DNA from: an uncultured Prevotellaceae bacterium
Lineage (GTDB): Bacteria; Bacteroidota; Bacteroidia; Bacteroidales; Bacteroidaceae
Direction: 5' to 3'
DNA length: 58,954 nucleotides
Assembly: GCA_902770195.1 (NCBI GenBank)
Contig: CACXSA010000008.1
Location: 1-58,954 of the forward strand
In this document: one piece after another, positions 49,835 through 58,951 of the stretch
Position numbering within the stretch: the first letter of the stretch is position 1
Layout of the letters: every line of letters begins with the position of its first letter
Notes under the pieces: generated by a model
Told to the model about the DNA's origin: nothing
The model's input: the letters and a program-made list of their open reading frames with translations, nothing else
The model's database searches: none
Translations under genes and position numbers: made by a program

Positions 49835-50538
49835 GATTCTGCTTTTATGTTCATAAGGGCTTTCAGTATCTCAAGGTCCTCGACGGTGGTAACCTTGATG
49901 TTCTTCTCGGAGCCTGGCACAATGTGCATCTCCCTACCACCCAGTTCTGCCATCAGTGTGCAGGATGCAACCGAATTGGTAATGCCTTTTTCCTTGGCTT
50001 CCTCGTGGGCGGCTATGATGTTCTTCAAACGGAAGGTCTGGGGGGTCTGTGTACGAACCAGTTTGTCACGGGGAATACTGGTGGTGCTGGCAAATCCGTC
50101 CTCACTTTCCAAGATGGCTTCGCGGCACTTGATACCTGTAATGGCATAACCGTATTGCTGACAAGTGGCGATATTGGAGGAAATGATATCCTGTGAGAGC
50201 AGCGGACGTACAGCATCGTGAATCAATACTAGATCGTCATCTTGGCAACCAGCCTCTTTCAATCCGTAGATACCATTATGGATAGACTCCTGACCGTTGC
50301 TGCCTCCAGGGAATATCCATTTCAGTTTGTCAATGCAAAACTGGTTGGCATACGACTGTACTACGGTTTCCCATCCGGCCAGACATACTACTGCGATACC
50401 ATGGATGTCGGCATGTTGTTGGAAAGCCCGCATCGTGTGAATGATAATGGGACAGTTGTCCACATGCATGAATTGTTTGGGAATGTCTTGTCCCATCCTG
50501 TTGCCAGAGCCTCCGGCTATGATCAGTGCATAATTCAT
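49822..50538 (-). CDS. IspD-like cytidylyltransferase (CDP-alditol type, TarI/ISPD-like, or true IspD)
   Basis: A 238-aa nucleotidyltransferase: ALIIAGGSGNRMGQDIPKQF (residues 4-23), LIHDAVRPLLS (about 106-116), and the C-terminal VPGSEKNIKVTTVEDLEIL. These fit IspD, which makes CDP-methylerythritol, and equally TarI/human ISPD, which makes CDP-ribitol. Its place beside an epimerase and LicD favours a CDP-alditol for surface glycan; a second IspD elsewhere in the genome would support this. Confidence 0.85.
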   Translation of the reverse strand: MNYALIIAGGSGNRMGQDIPKQFMHVDNCPIIIHTMRAFQQHADIHGIAVVCLAGWETVVQSYANQFCIDKLKWIFPGGSNGQESIHNGIYGLKEAGCQDDDLVLIHDAVRPLLSQDIISSNIATCQQYGYAITGIKCREAILESEDGFASTTSIPRDKLVRTQTPQTFRLKNIIAAHEEAKEKGITNSVASCTLMAELGGREMHIVPGSEKNIKVTTVEDLEILKALMNIKAESWLK

Positions 50539-50548
50539 AATGATGGTT

Positions 50549-51394
50549 TTATAGGTTACTTTCTGCTACTTTTCGGGTTATCTCTTCCATCTTATCAGCA
50601 TACAACTGGTAAAGCAAATGTCCGTTGCGCTCTGCCTGTTCTTTGGTGAACTCCGTATTCCAGAGACGCATACCTCCTGCTGTTAGCGAATGGAACTTCG
50701 CGTCATACCATCCTACTTGCAGCCCTTGCAGCCATGAACGCAGGCATAGCTCGTCGTCATCGTATTGGAAGGGAGCGAAGCGGAAGTCTATGTGATGAAG
50801 ATACTGATCGTAGAGGTCTTTTCGTACCCACATCGGAGCACGGTTAACGGAATGCACAAACTGGAACTTACCATCGCCCATATCCTGACGGATTCCGTAT
50901 CTTTTCTGCTCCTCTGCATTGAATATCAGGTTGACCGCCCAGTTGCCGCCAAGGATGACCATCTTGGGATGCCTCTCGAAAAGAGCGACAGCCTCGGTAA
51001 CCCAACTGACATCCTCGAAGTCGTCATCGTCTTGCATCAGGGCGACAAATTTTCCGTTGGCCAGTCGTAGGGCTTTGTCGTAGGTGACATTCTCAAAAAG
51101 GTCGTTGGCACGCAGTAAGAACTCGTTGGCACCCGTCAATGCTTCCGTGAGCCGTTTGGTGTGCTCCATGCTGGAGCCATCGTCTATCACGATGATTTCC
51201 GAATCGTTGTATTGGCGAAGCTTGGGAAGAATATGACAGATTTGCAGACTCTTGTTATGAGACTGGATGACAAAGCTTACGGAAGGCTCGTTGCGATAGC
51301 CTTTCGCTTCCCATGAGGCATGGTTCTTCTTCTGCTGAACAGCTCCTGTTCTCTTAAACAGGGCCAGTTTGATTTTCTCAATGATTAGTCTCAT
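50549..51394 (-). CDS. Glycosyltransferase family 2
   Basis: A 281-aa GT-A enzyme: VSFVIQSHNKSLQICHI at residues about 39-55, nucleotide-binding EIIVIDDGSS, and a metal-binding LMQDDDDFEDVSW. A cytoplasmic transferase for surface glycan; no membrane anchor is evident. It overlaps the flippase gene by 17 bases and precedes the IspD-like gene by 10 bases. Confidence 0.88.
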   Translation of the reverse strand: MRLIIEKIKLALFKRTGAVQQKKNHASWEAKGYRNEPSVSFVIQSHNKSLQICHILPKLRQYNDSEIIVIDDGSSMEHTKRLTEALTGANEFLLRANDLFENVTYDKALRLANGKFVALMQDDDDFEDVSWVTEAVALFERHPKMVILGGNWAVNLIFNAEEQKRYGIRQDMGDGKFQFVHSVNRAPMWVRKDLYDQYLHHIDFRFAPFQYDDDELCLRSWLQGLQVGWYDAKFHSLTAGGMRLWNTEFTKEQAERNGHLLYQLYADKMEEITRKVAESNL

Positions 51395-52823
51395 GATGCT
51401 TGAATAGGAATTGAATACATTCTTGGAATATCTTCACGTGGGCTATCTTCATGATGACCACGTAAAGCAGGGCTGTTATAACGATTCTCGAAAGGATAAG
51501 ACCTATGGTGTTGCTGATGGCTAACGTGGCAAAATAGGCTACGGCAATAGAGGACAGGGCAGCCAGCAGGAATGGACATACGTCTTTGAGCAAGTCGAGA
51601 AAACGAAGTTGTATCAGTCTGTTGGCCAACACCTGCCAAACACCCGTCCATAAGACAAGTATTGCTACGTATGCTGCTATCATGACTTCAATGCCCCAGT
51701 GTGCAAATATCATCACCACGACAATTTGTGTGATGACGAGTTCTATCGTACACCACATATACGTGTCTGACCTTCCATGACTGATAAACAGGTTTTGATA
51801 TAAGGTGTGAATGGGCAGGAAAGCACCGCTGATGCACAGCAGTCGCAGTAGTGTCACACTGTCAGCCCATTGCTCTCCTAACAATACCACAATGAAATCG
51901 GCTATGAAAGCCAGTCCCAGCATGGCAGGCATAGAGAGTAACGCCGTAAACCGTAGCATCTTACGGAATACGTTCAGCTGCCTGTTCTCCTCCTCGTTGA
52001 TAGATGACAGCACAGGTTGCGCTACCTGTTGCATGGTTCCAGAAATCAGCGAGTGCCCCATGGTGTTCCATTTGGCAGCCTGTGTGTAGTTGCCTACGGC
52101 ACCGGCAGTAAACAGTCGTCCGAAGATAAACGACAGGATGTTGTTGTTTACCTGATTGATAATGTTGGTAATCAGTATCTTGCTGCTGAAACCAATCATC
52201 TCGCGGATGGGGGTAAAGTCAATGTGGAGGGAAGGCAGCCATCTTACAAAGTAAAGTCGTCCGATGTTGATAATACAGATGTATGTAAACTGTTGCCAAG
52301 CCAGACTCCAGTACGAATAGCCGTTGAGTGCCAGCGTGATGCCCACTATACCACTGCCCACCAAAGCGAAGAACCCTGTAATGGCTTTCTCGCGGTTCAT
52401 CATGTTTCTGAACATATAGGCAGCATGGGCTATGCCAATGCCCGCTAGCAGCAACGAGGCAAACACCAGTCTTGACAGACTCACCAATTCGGGCTGATGG
52501 AAGTAGCTGGCAATAAGGGGAGCACAGAAATAGAGCAGCATGTAAAGGAGAATGGAAATAGCTGTGCTGGCCCAGAATACTGCGTTATATTCCTTATGCG
52601 TAGCCTCTTTCAGGTTGGTGAGGGCAGCTGTAAATCCGCTCTCTTGCAGCGATCCCGCTATAGCCGAGAAGATTGCCAACATTCCTACCATACCATAGTC
52701 GGCAGGAGTAAGAAGTCGTCCCAGGATAATACCTATCAATGCCATCAACAGCTGGGAAGTCAGATTGTTGATGGCACCCCACAGGAGTCCTTTGGCTGTT
52801 CGCTGTTTGAGTCCTTCGCTCAT
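51378..52823 (-). CDS. Polysaccharide flippase (Wzx/WzxC-like, MOP superfamily)
   Basis: A 481-aa inner-membrane protein with about 12-14 hydrophobic segments. The N-terminus GLKQRTAKGLLWGAINNLTS and LGRLLTPADYGMVGMLAIFS are typical of the polysaccharide_synt_3/WzxC branch. It should move lipid-linked oligosaccharide across the membrane. ATG 52823 overlaps the stop of the DUF6492 gene by 4 bases. No Wzy polymerase is evident in this cluster. Confidence 0.9.
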   Translation of the reverse strand: MSEGLKQRTAKGLLWGAINNLTSQLLMALIGIILGRLLTPADYGMVGMLAIFSAIAGSLQESGFTAALTNLKEATHKEYNAVFWASTAISILLYMLLYFCAPLIASYFHQPELVSLSRLVFASLLLAGIGIAHAAYMFRNMMNREKAITGFFALVGSGIVGITLALNGYSYWSLAWQQFTYICIINIGRLYFVRWLPSLHIDFTPIREMIGFSSKILITNIINQVNNNILSFIFGRLFTAGAVGNYTQAAKWNTMGHSLISGTMQQVAQPVLSSINEEENRQLNVFRKMLRFTALLSMPAMLGLAFIADFIVVLLGEQWADSVTLLRLLCISGAFLPIHTLYQNLFISHGRSDTYMWCTIELVITQIVVVMIFAHWGIEVMIAAYVAILVLWTGVWQVLANRLIQLRFLDLLKDVCPFLLAALSSIAVAYFATLAISNTIGLILSRIVITALLYVVIMKIAHVKIFQECIQFLFKHHETNH

Positions 52824-53674
52824 TTTAAGTAACAAGGAAAGGTTATACAATGGTATTTCGCTGCATATCGTTTTGTCAGCGTCTCGAAATCAGCCATGTC
52901 TTTATACGCCAGTTTGACTTGCCGCCAAGGCTGTTCATGCTTCCTGCTGACAAAATGACCATATAGCTCAAACTCGGAGAACCCGGATGTTTCCGTACGG
53001 TCATAAGAGGCAACGATGGCTTTCTTCCATTCGCACCCGCCATTGGCTTGTTCTATCTTCTTGCGGAGTGCTGCCAGCTCTTTCTTGGAGAAGAGCATCT
53101 TGTGGTCAACAAAACTAAGCAGGGAATAATAGGGTTTTCCCGTCAGTCTGCGGATGTTCTTGTAATAGGCGGTATGACATTCGTCGCTCATATAAAAGAC
53201 GGGTGTCTCGTCTTTGTCCAGGAAGACGTGAGGACGTATCAGGATGTGGTCTGCGTCAATGCAAAGGAAATAGTCACAGGTGCCTACCTTTCCTGACAAC
53301 TTAACAAACTGCTGAAACAGCCATCCGCTTCTGTTGACAGTATGACCGTTAGGACTGGTGATTATCAGATTCAGCTCACGTGGCGAGAAATTGAAAATGG
53401 TGCTCTCCTCGACGAAGACAAGATGTTCCTTTTCACAGAAAGCCGTAATGGCAGGATCATTAGGAGCCACGATATAAATGTCCTTGACGGTATGGCTGAC
53501 GTTCTTCCTGATGCCTTGCAGACAAAGTGGCAGGATGTCTAAATCTTTTCCGATGATGGGGATGACAATGTCAATAGGAACTTGCGATGGTGTCATTGGC
53601 TTTGATGGCATCATTTCCCATACCCGACTAATGGTTTGTCGCAACCATTGAATACCAGCATCTATCTTTTTCAT
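52820..53674 (-). CDS. DUF6492-like putative glycosyltransferase
   Basis: A 284-aa protein. IDIVIPIIGKDLDILPLCLQ (residues about 33-52) is a GT-A-like first strand, and YFLCIDADHILIRP carries a DxD motif (DAD). These suggest a glycosyltransferase of the DUF6492 type; the substrate is unknown. ATG 53674 is chosen because the longer frame crosses the promoter at 53687-53717. It is the first gene of the minus-strand glycan operon. Confidence 0.78.
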   Translation of the reverse strand: MKKIDAGIQWLRQTISRVWEMMPSKPMTPSQVPIDIVIPIIGKDLDILPLCLQGIRKNVSHTVKDIYIVAPNDPAITAFCEKEHLVFVEESTIFNFSPRELNLIITSPNGHTVNRSGWLFQQFVKLSGKVGTCDYFLCIDADHILIRPHVFLDKDETPVFYMSDECHTAYYKNIRRLTGKPYYSLLSFVDHKMLFSKKELAALRKKIEQANGGCEWKKAIVASYDRTETSGFSEFELYGHFVSRKHEQPWRQVKLAYKDMADFETLTKRYAAKYHCITFPCYLK

Positions 53675-53686
53675 TCTATTTTTGTG

Positions 53687-53717
53687 CAAAAATACGGATA
53701 AATATTTGAAGTTCAAA
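53687..53717 (-). promoter_or_regulatory. Promoter of the glycan operon
   Basis: Minus-strand TTTG (53714-53717), 19 bases, TATTTTTG (53687-53694), 12 bases before the ATG. Confidence 0.65.
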
Positions 53718-53736
53718 ATAAAAAGATGTAATTTTG
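53705..53736 (+). promoter_or_regulatory. Promoter of the acyltransferase gene
   Basis: TTTG 53705-53708, 20 bases, TAATTTTG 53729-53736; the ATG follows 19 bases later. It overlaps the opposing promoter at 53687-53717, so the two probably compete. Confidence 0.65.
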
Positions 53737-53755
53737 CAGAGGAAATAAGATATTT

Positions 53756-54853
53756 ATGGAAATAGCAGTTCAACAGAGTGTACAAAAGAAGCCTCGTCTG
53801 GAGTGGCTTGATTCCCTTCGTGGGTTTACCATGATATTGGTAGTAGCGAACCATGTGTTAGGCCTTGGCTTGGGTATGTCTCCGAAGGTTTCATCATCCA
53901 TGCAGTTCTTGGTCATGTTCCGTATGCCCTTGTTCTTCTTTGTCAGTGGTTTCCTTGCTTATAAGGCCGGTCTTCTGTGGAATGGCAAGACTTTAGGAAC
54001 CCTTTTGCTGAAGAAGATACGTGTGCAGACAATTCCTACTGTGGTGTTCTTCCTCTTCGGAGCAGTTATCTTGGGCGATATGGCTTTTGGCGATCAGGTG
54101 CTCGAATGGTTATCCAGACCTTTGAAGGGAGGCTATTGGTTTACCATCGTACTGCTTTACATGTTTATTATCTATTACATATTCTGCTATTTTGAGAGCA
54201 AGTTAAAGGTGAAGTCATGGATTCCCATTACCATATTGTTCATCATCTCCCTGTGCTTTTACGAGACCTGCTATCAGCCAAAGTATTTCTCATGGGCTTT
54301 TGGATGGCGAGGCACCCCCAATGAGTTTATGAACACTTCCAGCATCAACCAGCTGTTCATGTATTTCCCCTTCTTCCTTTACGGCAATATGGTGCGCCGT
54401 TATTGGGATGGGGCACAGCGTATCATGGACAGTCGCTGGTTCTATCCCGTTATGGTTATATTGGTTATCTTTGCGGCCTTGGATGCCTTGCAATGGCATA
54501 CCCTTCGTATGACATGGGCTATCATTCCTCTGACCTTGGCTCGCTTCATCCTGTTGACTATGGTATTCATGTATTTCCGCCATTATCATCAGTATTTCAC
54601 GCAGCGTACCGTGGTAGGTCGCAGCTTTCAGTATATCGGACGCCGTACCTTGGATATATACTTGATTCATTATCTGTTCATGCCCAATCTGCCGACGTTA
54701 GGCTCGTTCTTCAGCCAGTATCGTCATAACTTCATACTGGATACTACGATATCTATTTTTCTGGCTTTATTGGTTATTGGTTTCAGTGTCATTACGTCGA
54801 ACATCTTGCGTGTCAGTCCATTCTTCAAGAAATGGCTGTTTGGTAGAAGTTGA
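53756..54853 (+). CDS. Acyltransferase family 3 membrane protein
   Basis: A 365-aa protein with about ten membrane segments. The first one has LEWLDSLRGFTMILVVANHV (residues about 17-36) with the conserved Arg and His of the OafA/WecH/NolL family; RRTLDIYLIHYLFMP is the usual late motif. It probably O-acetylates a surface glycan or other cell-envelope molecule. Divergent from the glycan operon with overlapping promoters. A terminator follows at once. Confidence 0.9.
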   Translation: MEIAVQQSVQKKPRLEWLDSLRGFTMILVVANHVLGLGLGMSPKVSSSMQFLVMFRMPLFFFVSGFLAYKAGLLWNGKTLGTLLLKKIRVQTIPTVVFFLFGAVILGDMAFGDQVLEWLSRPLKGGYWFTIVLLYMFIIYYIFCYFESKLKVKSWIPITILFIISLCFYETCYQPKYFSWAFGWRGTPNEFMNTSSINQLFMYFPFFLYGNMVRRYWDGAQRIMDSRWFYPVMVILVIFAALDALQWHTLRMTWAIIPLTLARFILLTMVFMYFRHYHQYFTQRTVVGRSFQYIGRRTLDIYLIHYLFMPNLPTLGSFFSQYRHNFILDTTISIFLALLVIGFSVITSNILRVSPFFKKWLFGRS

Positions 54854-54862
54854 CAAAATAAC

Positions 54863-54887
54863 AAAGGCTGCAAATTTTGCAGCCTTT
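54863..54887. terminator. Bidirectional terminator
   Basis: Stem AAAGGCTGCAAA/TTTGCAGCCTTT (54863-54874 with 54876-54887) with essentially no unpaired loop, between the convergent acyltransferase and metG genes. Confidence 0.75.
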
Positions 54888-54895
54888 ATTATTCA

Positions 54896-54938
54896 CTCTT
54901 CACTTTTCACTTTTCACTTTTCACTTTTCACTTTTCAC
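54896..54938. repeat. Heptamer array (TTTTCAC)n after metG
   Basis: Six TTTTCAC/TCTTCAC units lie between the terminator and the metG stop. Confidence 0.9.
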
Positions 54939-54944
54939 TCTTAA

Positions 54945-57011
54945 CTATCCCACCTGACTTCCTGGCTTCACATCCTTCGTGGTGGTTACCACGCTGAGGC
55001 TTTCGTCGAAATCAACGGCAGAGAGTATCATACCCTGACTTTCAATACCCATCATCTTACGTGGTGCGAAGTTGGCAACGAAGAGGATGCGCTTGCCTAC
55101 AAGCACGGAGGGATCTTCGTAGAAAGCAGCTATACCACTGAGGATAGTGCGGTCTGTTCCAGAGCCGTCGTCAATGGTGAACTGCAGGAGTTTCTTGCTC
55201 TTGGGCACGCGCTGACAGTCCTTGATAAGTCCCACGCGGATGTCCAGCTTCTCGAAGTCCTCGAAGGAGCAAGTGTCCTTGATAGGAGCCGCTTTGAAAT
55301 TGGCAGCCTCGTTGGCTTTCTTGGTGGCTTCCAACTTGTCGAGCTGTTTCTGGATGACATCATCCTCTATCTTCTCGAAGAGCAGCGATGGCTCGCCAAG
55401 CTGGTGACCAGCCTTCAGCAGGTCTGTAGAACCCAGTTCGTCCCACTCAAAGGTCTCGAGGTTCAGCATGTCGCGCAGCTTCTTGCTCGAGAAAGGCAGG
55501 AAGGGCTCAAAGGCTATAGCCAGGTTAGCAGTCAGCTGCAAGCAGATGTTCAGAATAGTCTCGCAACGCTTGGGATCGGTCTTCCATACTTTCCAAGGCT
55601 CGCATTCCGTGATATAACGGTTACCAATGCGGGCGAGGTTCATAGCCTCGAACTGGGCATCGCGGAACTTGAACTGGTCGAGCAAAGTCTCTACCTTCTG
55701 CTTCACGTCCTTGAACTCTGCAAGGGCTGCTTTATCCACCTCCTGCAATTCGCCACAGGCAGGTACTATGCCGTTCCAGTATTTCTTGGTCAGTTGGAGT
55801 GCACGGTTTACGAAGTTGCCATAGACGGCTACCAACTCGTTGTTATTGCGATCTTGGAAATCCTTCCAAGTAAAGTTATTGTCTTTCGTCTCAGGAGCAT
55901 TGGCAGTCAGCACATATCTTAATACATCCTGCTTGCCAGGCATATCCTCCAGGTATTCGTGCAACCATACGGCCCAGTTGCGTGAGGTCGAAATCTTGTC
56001 GTTCTCCAGATTCAGGAACTCGTTCGAGGGCACATTGTCCGGCATGATATACTTGCCGTGGGCCTTCATCATCACAGGGAAGATGATGCAGTGGAACACG
56101 ATGTTGTCCTTGCCGATGAAGTGAACCAGACGCGTATCCTCGTCTTGCCACCATTTCTGCCAGGAACCCCACTTCTCGGGCTCCTTCTCACAGAGCTCTA
56201 CCGTATTGCTGACATAGCCGATAGGAGCGTCAAACCATACATAGAGCACCTTGCCGTCGGCACCCTCTACAGGCACGGGGATTCCCCAGTCCAGGTCGCG
56301 CGTCATAGCACGGGGTTGCAGGTCCATATCAAGCCAACTCTTGCATTGACCGTAAACATTGGAGCGCCACTCTTTATGACCTTCCAGAATCCATTGCTTC
56401 AGCCAGTCCTGATATTCGTTCAGGGGCAGATACCAGTTCTTGGTCTCCTTCAAAACGGGAGTGGAGCCGCTGATGGTTGACTTCGGATTAATCAGTTCTG
56501 TAGGACTCAGGTCGCGTCCGCATTTCTCACACTGGTCACCGTATGCGCCCTCGCTGTGGCAATGAGGACATTCGCCTACCACATAACGGTCTGCCAGGAA
56601 CTGCTTGGCCTCTTCGTCATAGAGCTGGGCAGTGGTTTTCTCCACCAGTTTGCCCTCGTCGTAGAGCTTGCGGAACCAGTCGGCAGCAAACTTATGGTGC
56701 GTCTTCGAAGTGGTACGGCTATAGATGTCGAATGAGATGCCGAACTCCTCAAACGAGTCCTTAATCATCTTATGGTAGCGATCTACCACATCCTGAGGGG
56801 TGATACCCTCCTTGCGGGCTCTCACGGTGATGGGTACACCATGCTCGTCGGAGCCACCGATAAACATCACATCCTCTTTCTTCAGTCTCAGATAACGAAC
56901 ATAGATGTCTGCAGGCACATACACACCAGCCAGGTGGCCTATATGCACACCACCATTGGCGTATGGCAATGCCGACGTCACAGTTGTTCTTTTGAATTTC
57001 TTTTCTGCCAT
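54945..57011 (-). CDS. metG: Methionyl-tRNA synthetase with C-terminal tRNA-binding domain
   Basis: A 688-aa class I synthetase. HIGH motif [14 protein letters not shown] (residues 16-29), zinc knuckle [18 protein letters not shown], and a KMSKS variant [12 protein letters not shown]-terminal EMAP/Trbp111-like domain ([20 protein letters not shown], residues about 586-605) gives dimerisation and tRNA binding. Two copies of the promoter-bearing repeat lie upstream (57040 and 57163). Confidence 0.97.
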   Translation of the reverse strand: MAEKKFKRTTVTSALPYANGGVHIGHLAGVYVPADIYVRYLRLKKEDVMFIGGSDEHGVPITVRARKEGITPQDVVDRYHKMIKDSFEEFGISFDIYSRTTSKTHHKFAADWFRKLYDEGKLVEKTTAQLYDEEAKQFLADRYVVGECPHCHSEGAYGDQCEKCGRDLSPTELINPKSTISGSTPVLKETKNWYLPLNEYQDWLKQWILEGHKEWRSNVYGQCKSWLDMDLQPRAMTRDLDWGIPVPVEGADGKVLYVWFDAPIGYVSNTVELCEKEPEKWGSWQKWWQDEDTRLVHFIGKDNIVFHCIIFPVMMKAHGKYIMPDNVPSNEFLNLENDKISTSRNWAVWLHEYLEDMPGKQDVLRYVLTANAPETKDNNFTWKDFQDRNNNELVAVYGNFVNRALQLTKKYWNGIVPACGELQEVDKAALAEFKDVKQKVETLLDQFKFRDAQFEAMNLARIGNRYITECEPWKVWKTDPKRCETILNICLQLTANLAIAFEPFLPFSSKKLRDMLNLETFEWDELGSTDLLKAGHQLGEPSLLFEKIEDDVIQKQLDKLEATKKANEAANFKAAPIKDTCSFEDFEKLDIRVGLIKDCQRVPKSKKLLQFTIDDGSGTDRTILSGIAAFYEDPSVLVGKRILFVANFAPRKMMGIESQGMILSAVDFDESLSVVTTTKDVKPGSQVG

Positions 57012-57039
57012 TATTTTATAATCGTTTTTAATTTTGAGT

Positions 57040-57113
57040 GCAAAGGTAGTGCAAATCGAGCGGAATGCAAAATAAATCAGAATTTATTTTCATTCCCGAG
57101 ATGCAGCCTACCT
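57040..57113 (-). repeat. Promoter-bearing inverted repeat, copy D, before metG
   Basis: Minus-strand TTTG (57068-57071), 19 bases, TACCTTTG (57041-57048), 29 bases before the metG ATG. The far half is AGGTAGGCTGCATCTCGGG. Confidence 0.85.
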
Positions 57114-57162
57114 AAGAGACGAAGTCTCAAAGGTACGATTAAGTGAGGAAAGAGACATTGTC

Positions 57163-57214
57163 TCAAAGTTAGTGCAAATCGAGCGGAATGCAAAATAAAT
57201 CAGACTCTATTTCC
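57163..57214 (-). repeat. Partial copy D' of the promoter-bearing repeat, overlapping the end of tadA
   Basis: The sequence from AGTGCAAATCGAGCGGAATG to AATAAATCAGA is identical to copy D; the -7 box is TAACTTTG (57164-57171, minus). Its far end covers the tadA stop codon. Confidence 0.8.
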
Positions 57215-57662
57215 GTTTTTCTCGAAAGAAATCTTGCATCAGCTGACGACACTCCTCTTCCAATACCCCCTCAGTAACAACACATTTGGGGTGTAGCGCA
57301 TGAGGTGCAAAATCGTGATACCCACGCTTCTCATCGCGACAACCATAGACAATACGGGGAATCTGGCTCCACCCTAAGGCTCCAGCACACATGGTGCAAG
57401 GCTCTACCGTGACGTAGAGGGTGCAATCGGTCAGGTATTTCCCTCCTAACTCGTTGGCTGCTGCAGTGACGGCCTGCATCTCGGCATGGGCAGTAACGTC
57501 GTTCAGCGTCTCTGTCAGGTTATGCGCCCTTGCTATCACCCGGTCCTTGCATACCACGATGGCCCCAATGGGAATCTCACCCTCATCGAAGGCCTGTTGT
57601 GCCTCTTGCAAAGCCTTCCGCATATACTGTTCGTCTTTTTTCTGTTGTTCTTCAGCTGTCAT
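57207..57662 (-). CDS. tadA: tRNA(adenine34) deaminase TadA
   Basis: A 151-aa zinc deaminase that makes inosine at the wobble base of tRNA-Arg(ACG). Catalytic HAE in VTAHAEMQAV (residues about 52-61), and PCTMCAGAL (about 84-92) supplies the two zinc cysteines. ATG 57662 is used; the in-frame TTG at 57722 would put 20 extra residues across the likely promoter (TAATTTTG, minus, 57690-57697). The stop lies within repeat copy D'. Confidence 0.92.
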   Translation of the reverse strand: MTAEEQQKKDEQYMRKALQEAQQAFDEGEIPIGAIVVCKDRVIARAHNLTETLNDVTAHAEMQAVTAAANELGGKYLTDCTLYVTVEPCTMCAGALGWSQIPRIVYGCRDEKRGYHDFAPHALHPKCVVTEGVLEEECRQLMQDFFREKRK

Positions 57663-57689
57663 ATTGCAAATAATATTCTTTTCCGTTTG

Positions 57690-57697
57690 CAAAATTA
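57690..57697 (-). promoter_or_regulatory. -7 box of tadA
   Basis: Minus-strand TAATTTTG, 27 bases before the ATG; the -33 region (ATTG at 57720-57723) is a partial match. Confidence 0.4.
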
Positions 57698-57876
57698 CAC
57701 ATTTTCTATTAATAATAAGCAATGCACATGGTAATTTGTGAGGTGTACTGATTTAGGGTGATAGTTTTTTTTATCATTGCAAATCAATGGAAAAACAGGC
57801 AAAATTATGCGAAAACCTCCAATTCTCTAGAAAATAATGTGTTTTTGAGCAAAATGCCCGTCTTCCGTCTGATAGA

Positions 57877-58099
57877 TCACAATATTTCTCTCGCAATCCA
57901 CGCACAAGCTTCTGCGTCAGCTAGGGCATTGTGATGCTTCTCTAAACAGTAACCACATTCGGCGGCAACGGTGTGGAGTTGATGGTTCGCCAGATAGCGG
58001 AAAGCACGACGGGATGCAGCCAGCGTATCGTAGAACTCATAGTCAGGATAGTCCATCGTTGTTAGCCGTTTCAAAATCTATAGCTGCAAAATCTTGCAT
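57877..58099 (-). pseudogene. DEDDh 3'-5' exonuclease gene with a large internal deletion
   Basis: From ATG 58099 the minus strand reads MQDFAAIDFETANN, the N-terminus and Exo I motif (DFET) of the family, then stops after five more residues. From about 58056 another frame reads DYPDYEFYDTLAASRRAF and, further on, HHNALADAEACAWIAREIL, the family C-terminus with the final H...D motif. About half of the usual length, including Exo II, is missing at the junction near 58050-58060, with a frame change. The product cannot be an active exonuclease. Confidence 0.8.
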
Positions 58100-58103
58100 T
58101 TTT

Positions 58104-58440
58104 TACATTCCTCCTTATATTTATTCCACATTCTTCCACTTAAAGGTGGAAGTGTGGTGCTGCAATCTTCTATGAATTGCTAACAATGCGCTCGACCTAT
58201 GGTCGCCTCGCTTGACGAAGAACACCCGATGATGAGTCACCAGCCGTTTTATTCGAGTCAGAGCGTCAAAGGTAATCATTCTTTTTGAAAGAACCAAATC
58301 TATTCATCTCTTTTTGTTCTGAGCTTGCTCGTCGCTCACATAATGATTGTGGCATCTTGTGTGGCACCTGCCCAAAAAGGTGCGTATTAGGCTACGTCCT
58401 TCTATCGAAATAATATGCTGATTTTTCTTATGTATCGAAT
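58104..58440. other. Intergenic stretch without a recognisable gene
   Basis: No open frame with family features. GCTCGACCTATGGTCGCCTC (from 58190) is nearly the same as GCTCGACCTTTGGTCGCTTC at 41881, a short palindromic repeat. The rest looks like decayed sequence with several stops in all frames. Confidence 0.5.
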
Positions 58441-58448
58441 TATTTTAC

Positions 58449-58456
58449 TACCTTTG
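58449..58456 (+). promoter_or_regulatory. -7 box of the KilA-N gene
   Basis: TACCTTTG, 30 bases before the ATG at 58487. Confidence 0.5.
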
Positions 58457-58486
58457 CACACATAATTCATAACAGATAGATTACCT

Positions 58487-58951
58487 ATGGCAAAGAAGGA
58501 TGAGATAATCGTTAAAGACATAGCCATTAAGACTATGACTAAAGACGGGATAGATTATATCTGCATTACTGACATAGCTCGTCAGAAAAATGTCGTTGAC
58601 CCCAATGGCGTAATAGCAAATTGGATGCGCAACCGTAACACCATAGAGTTCCTTGGTATTTGGGAGACCATTCACAATCCCAGTTTTAACCCCCTCGAAT
58701 TCGAGGGGTTTAGAAAGGAGGCTGGTTTGAATGCCTTCACACTTTCACCTACTCGCTGGATTGAAGCTACGAATGCTATTGGAATCATATCACAAGCTGG
58801 ACGATATGGTGGAACATTTGCCCAAACAGATATTGCGTTCGAGTTTGCATCGAATGATCATGGGGTCGGTTCTACTGATCACTTTTTGAAGTTTCTGTAT
58901 TACACATCGTTCTTAACTCCCCATGATCCAACATCCAAATTTTCAACGTAA
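58487..58951 (+). pseudogene. KilA-N domain protein, 3' part replaced (probably disrupted)
   Basis: Residues 1-122 are a KilA-N type protein: IAIKTMTKDGIDYICITDIA, VIANWMRNRNTIEFLGIWE and GRYGGTFAQTDIAFEFAS. Family members continue with W-[IL]-S-P-E-F and a long C-terminal region. Here, after FEFAS (about 58852), the sequence changes abruptly and stops after 32 unrelated residues. I infer a deletion or insertion-sequence junction near 58852; the window ends too soon to see what follows. The intact family is found in phages and Bacteroidetes accessory DNA. Confidence 0.6.
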
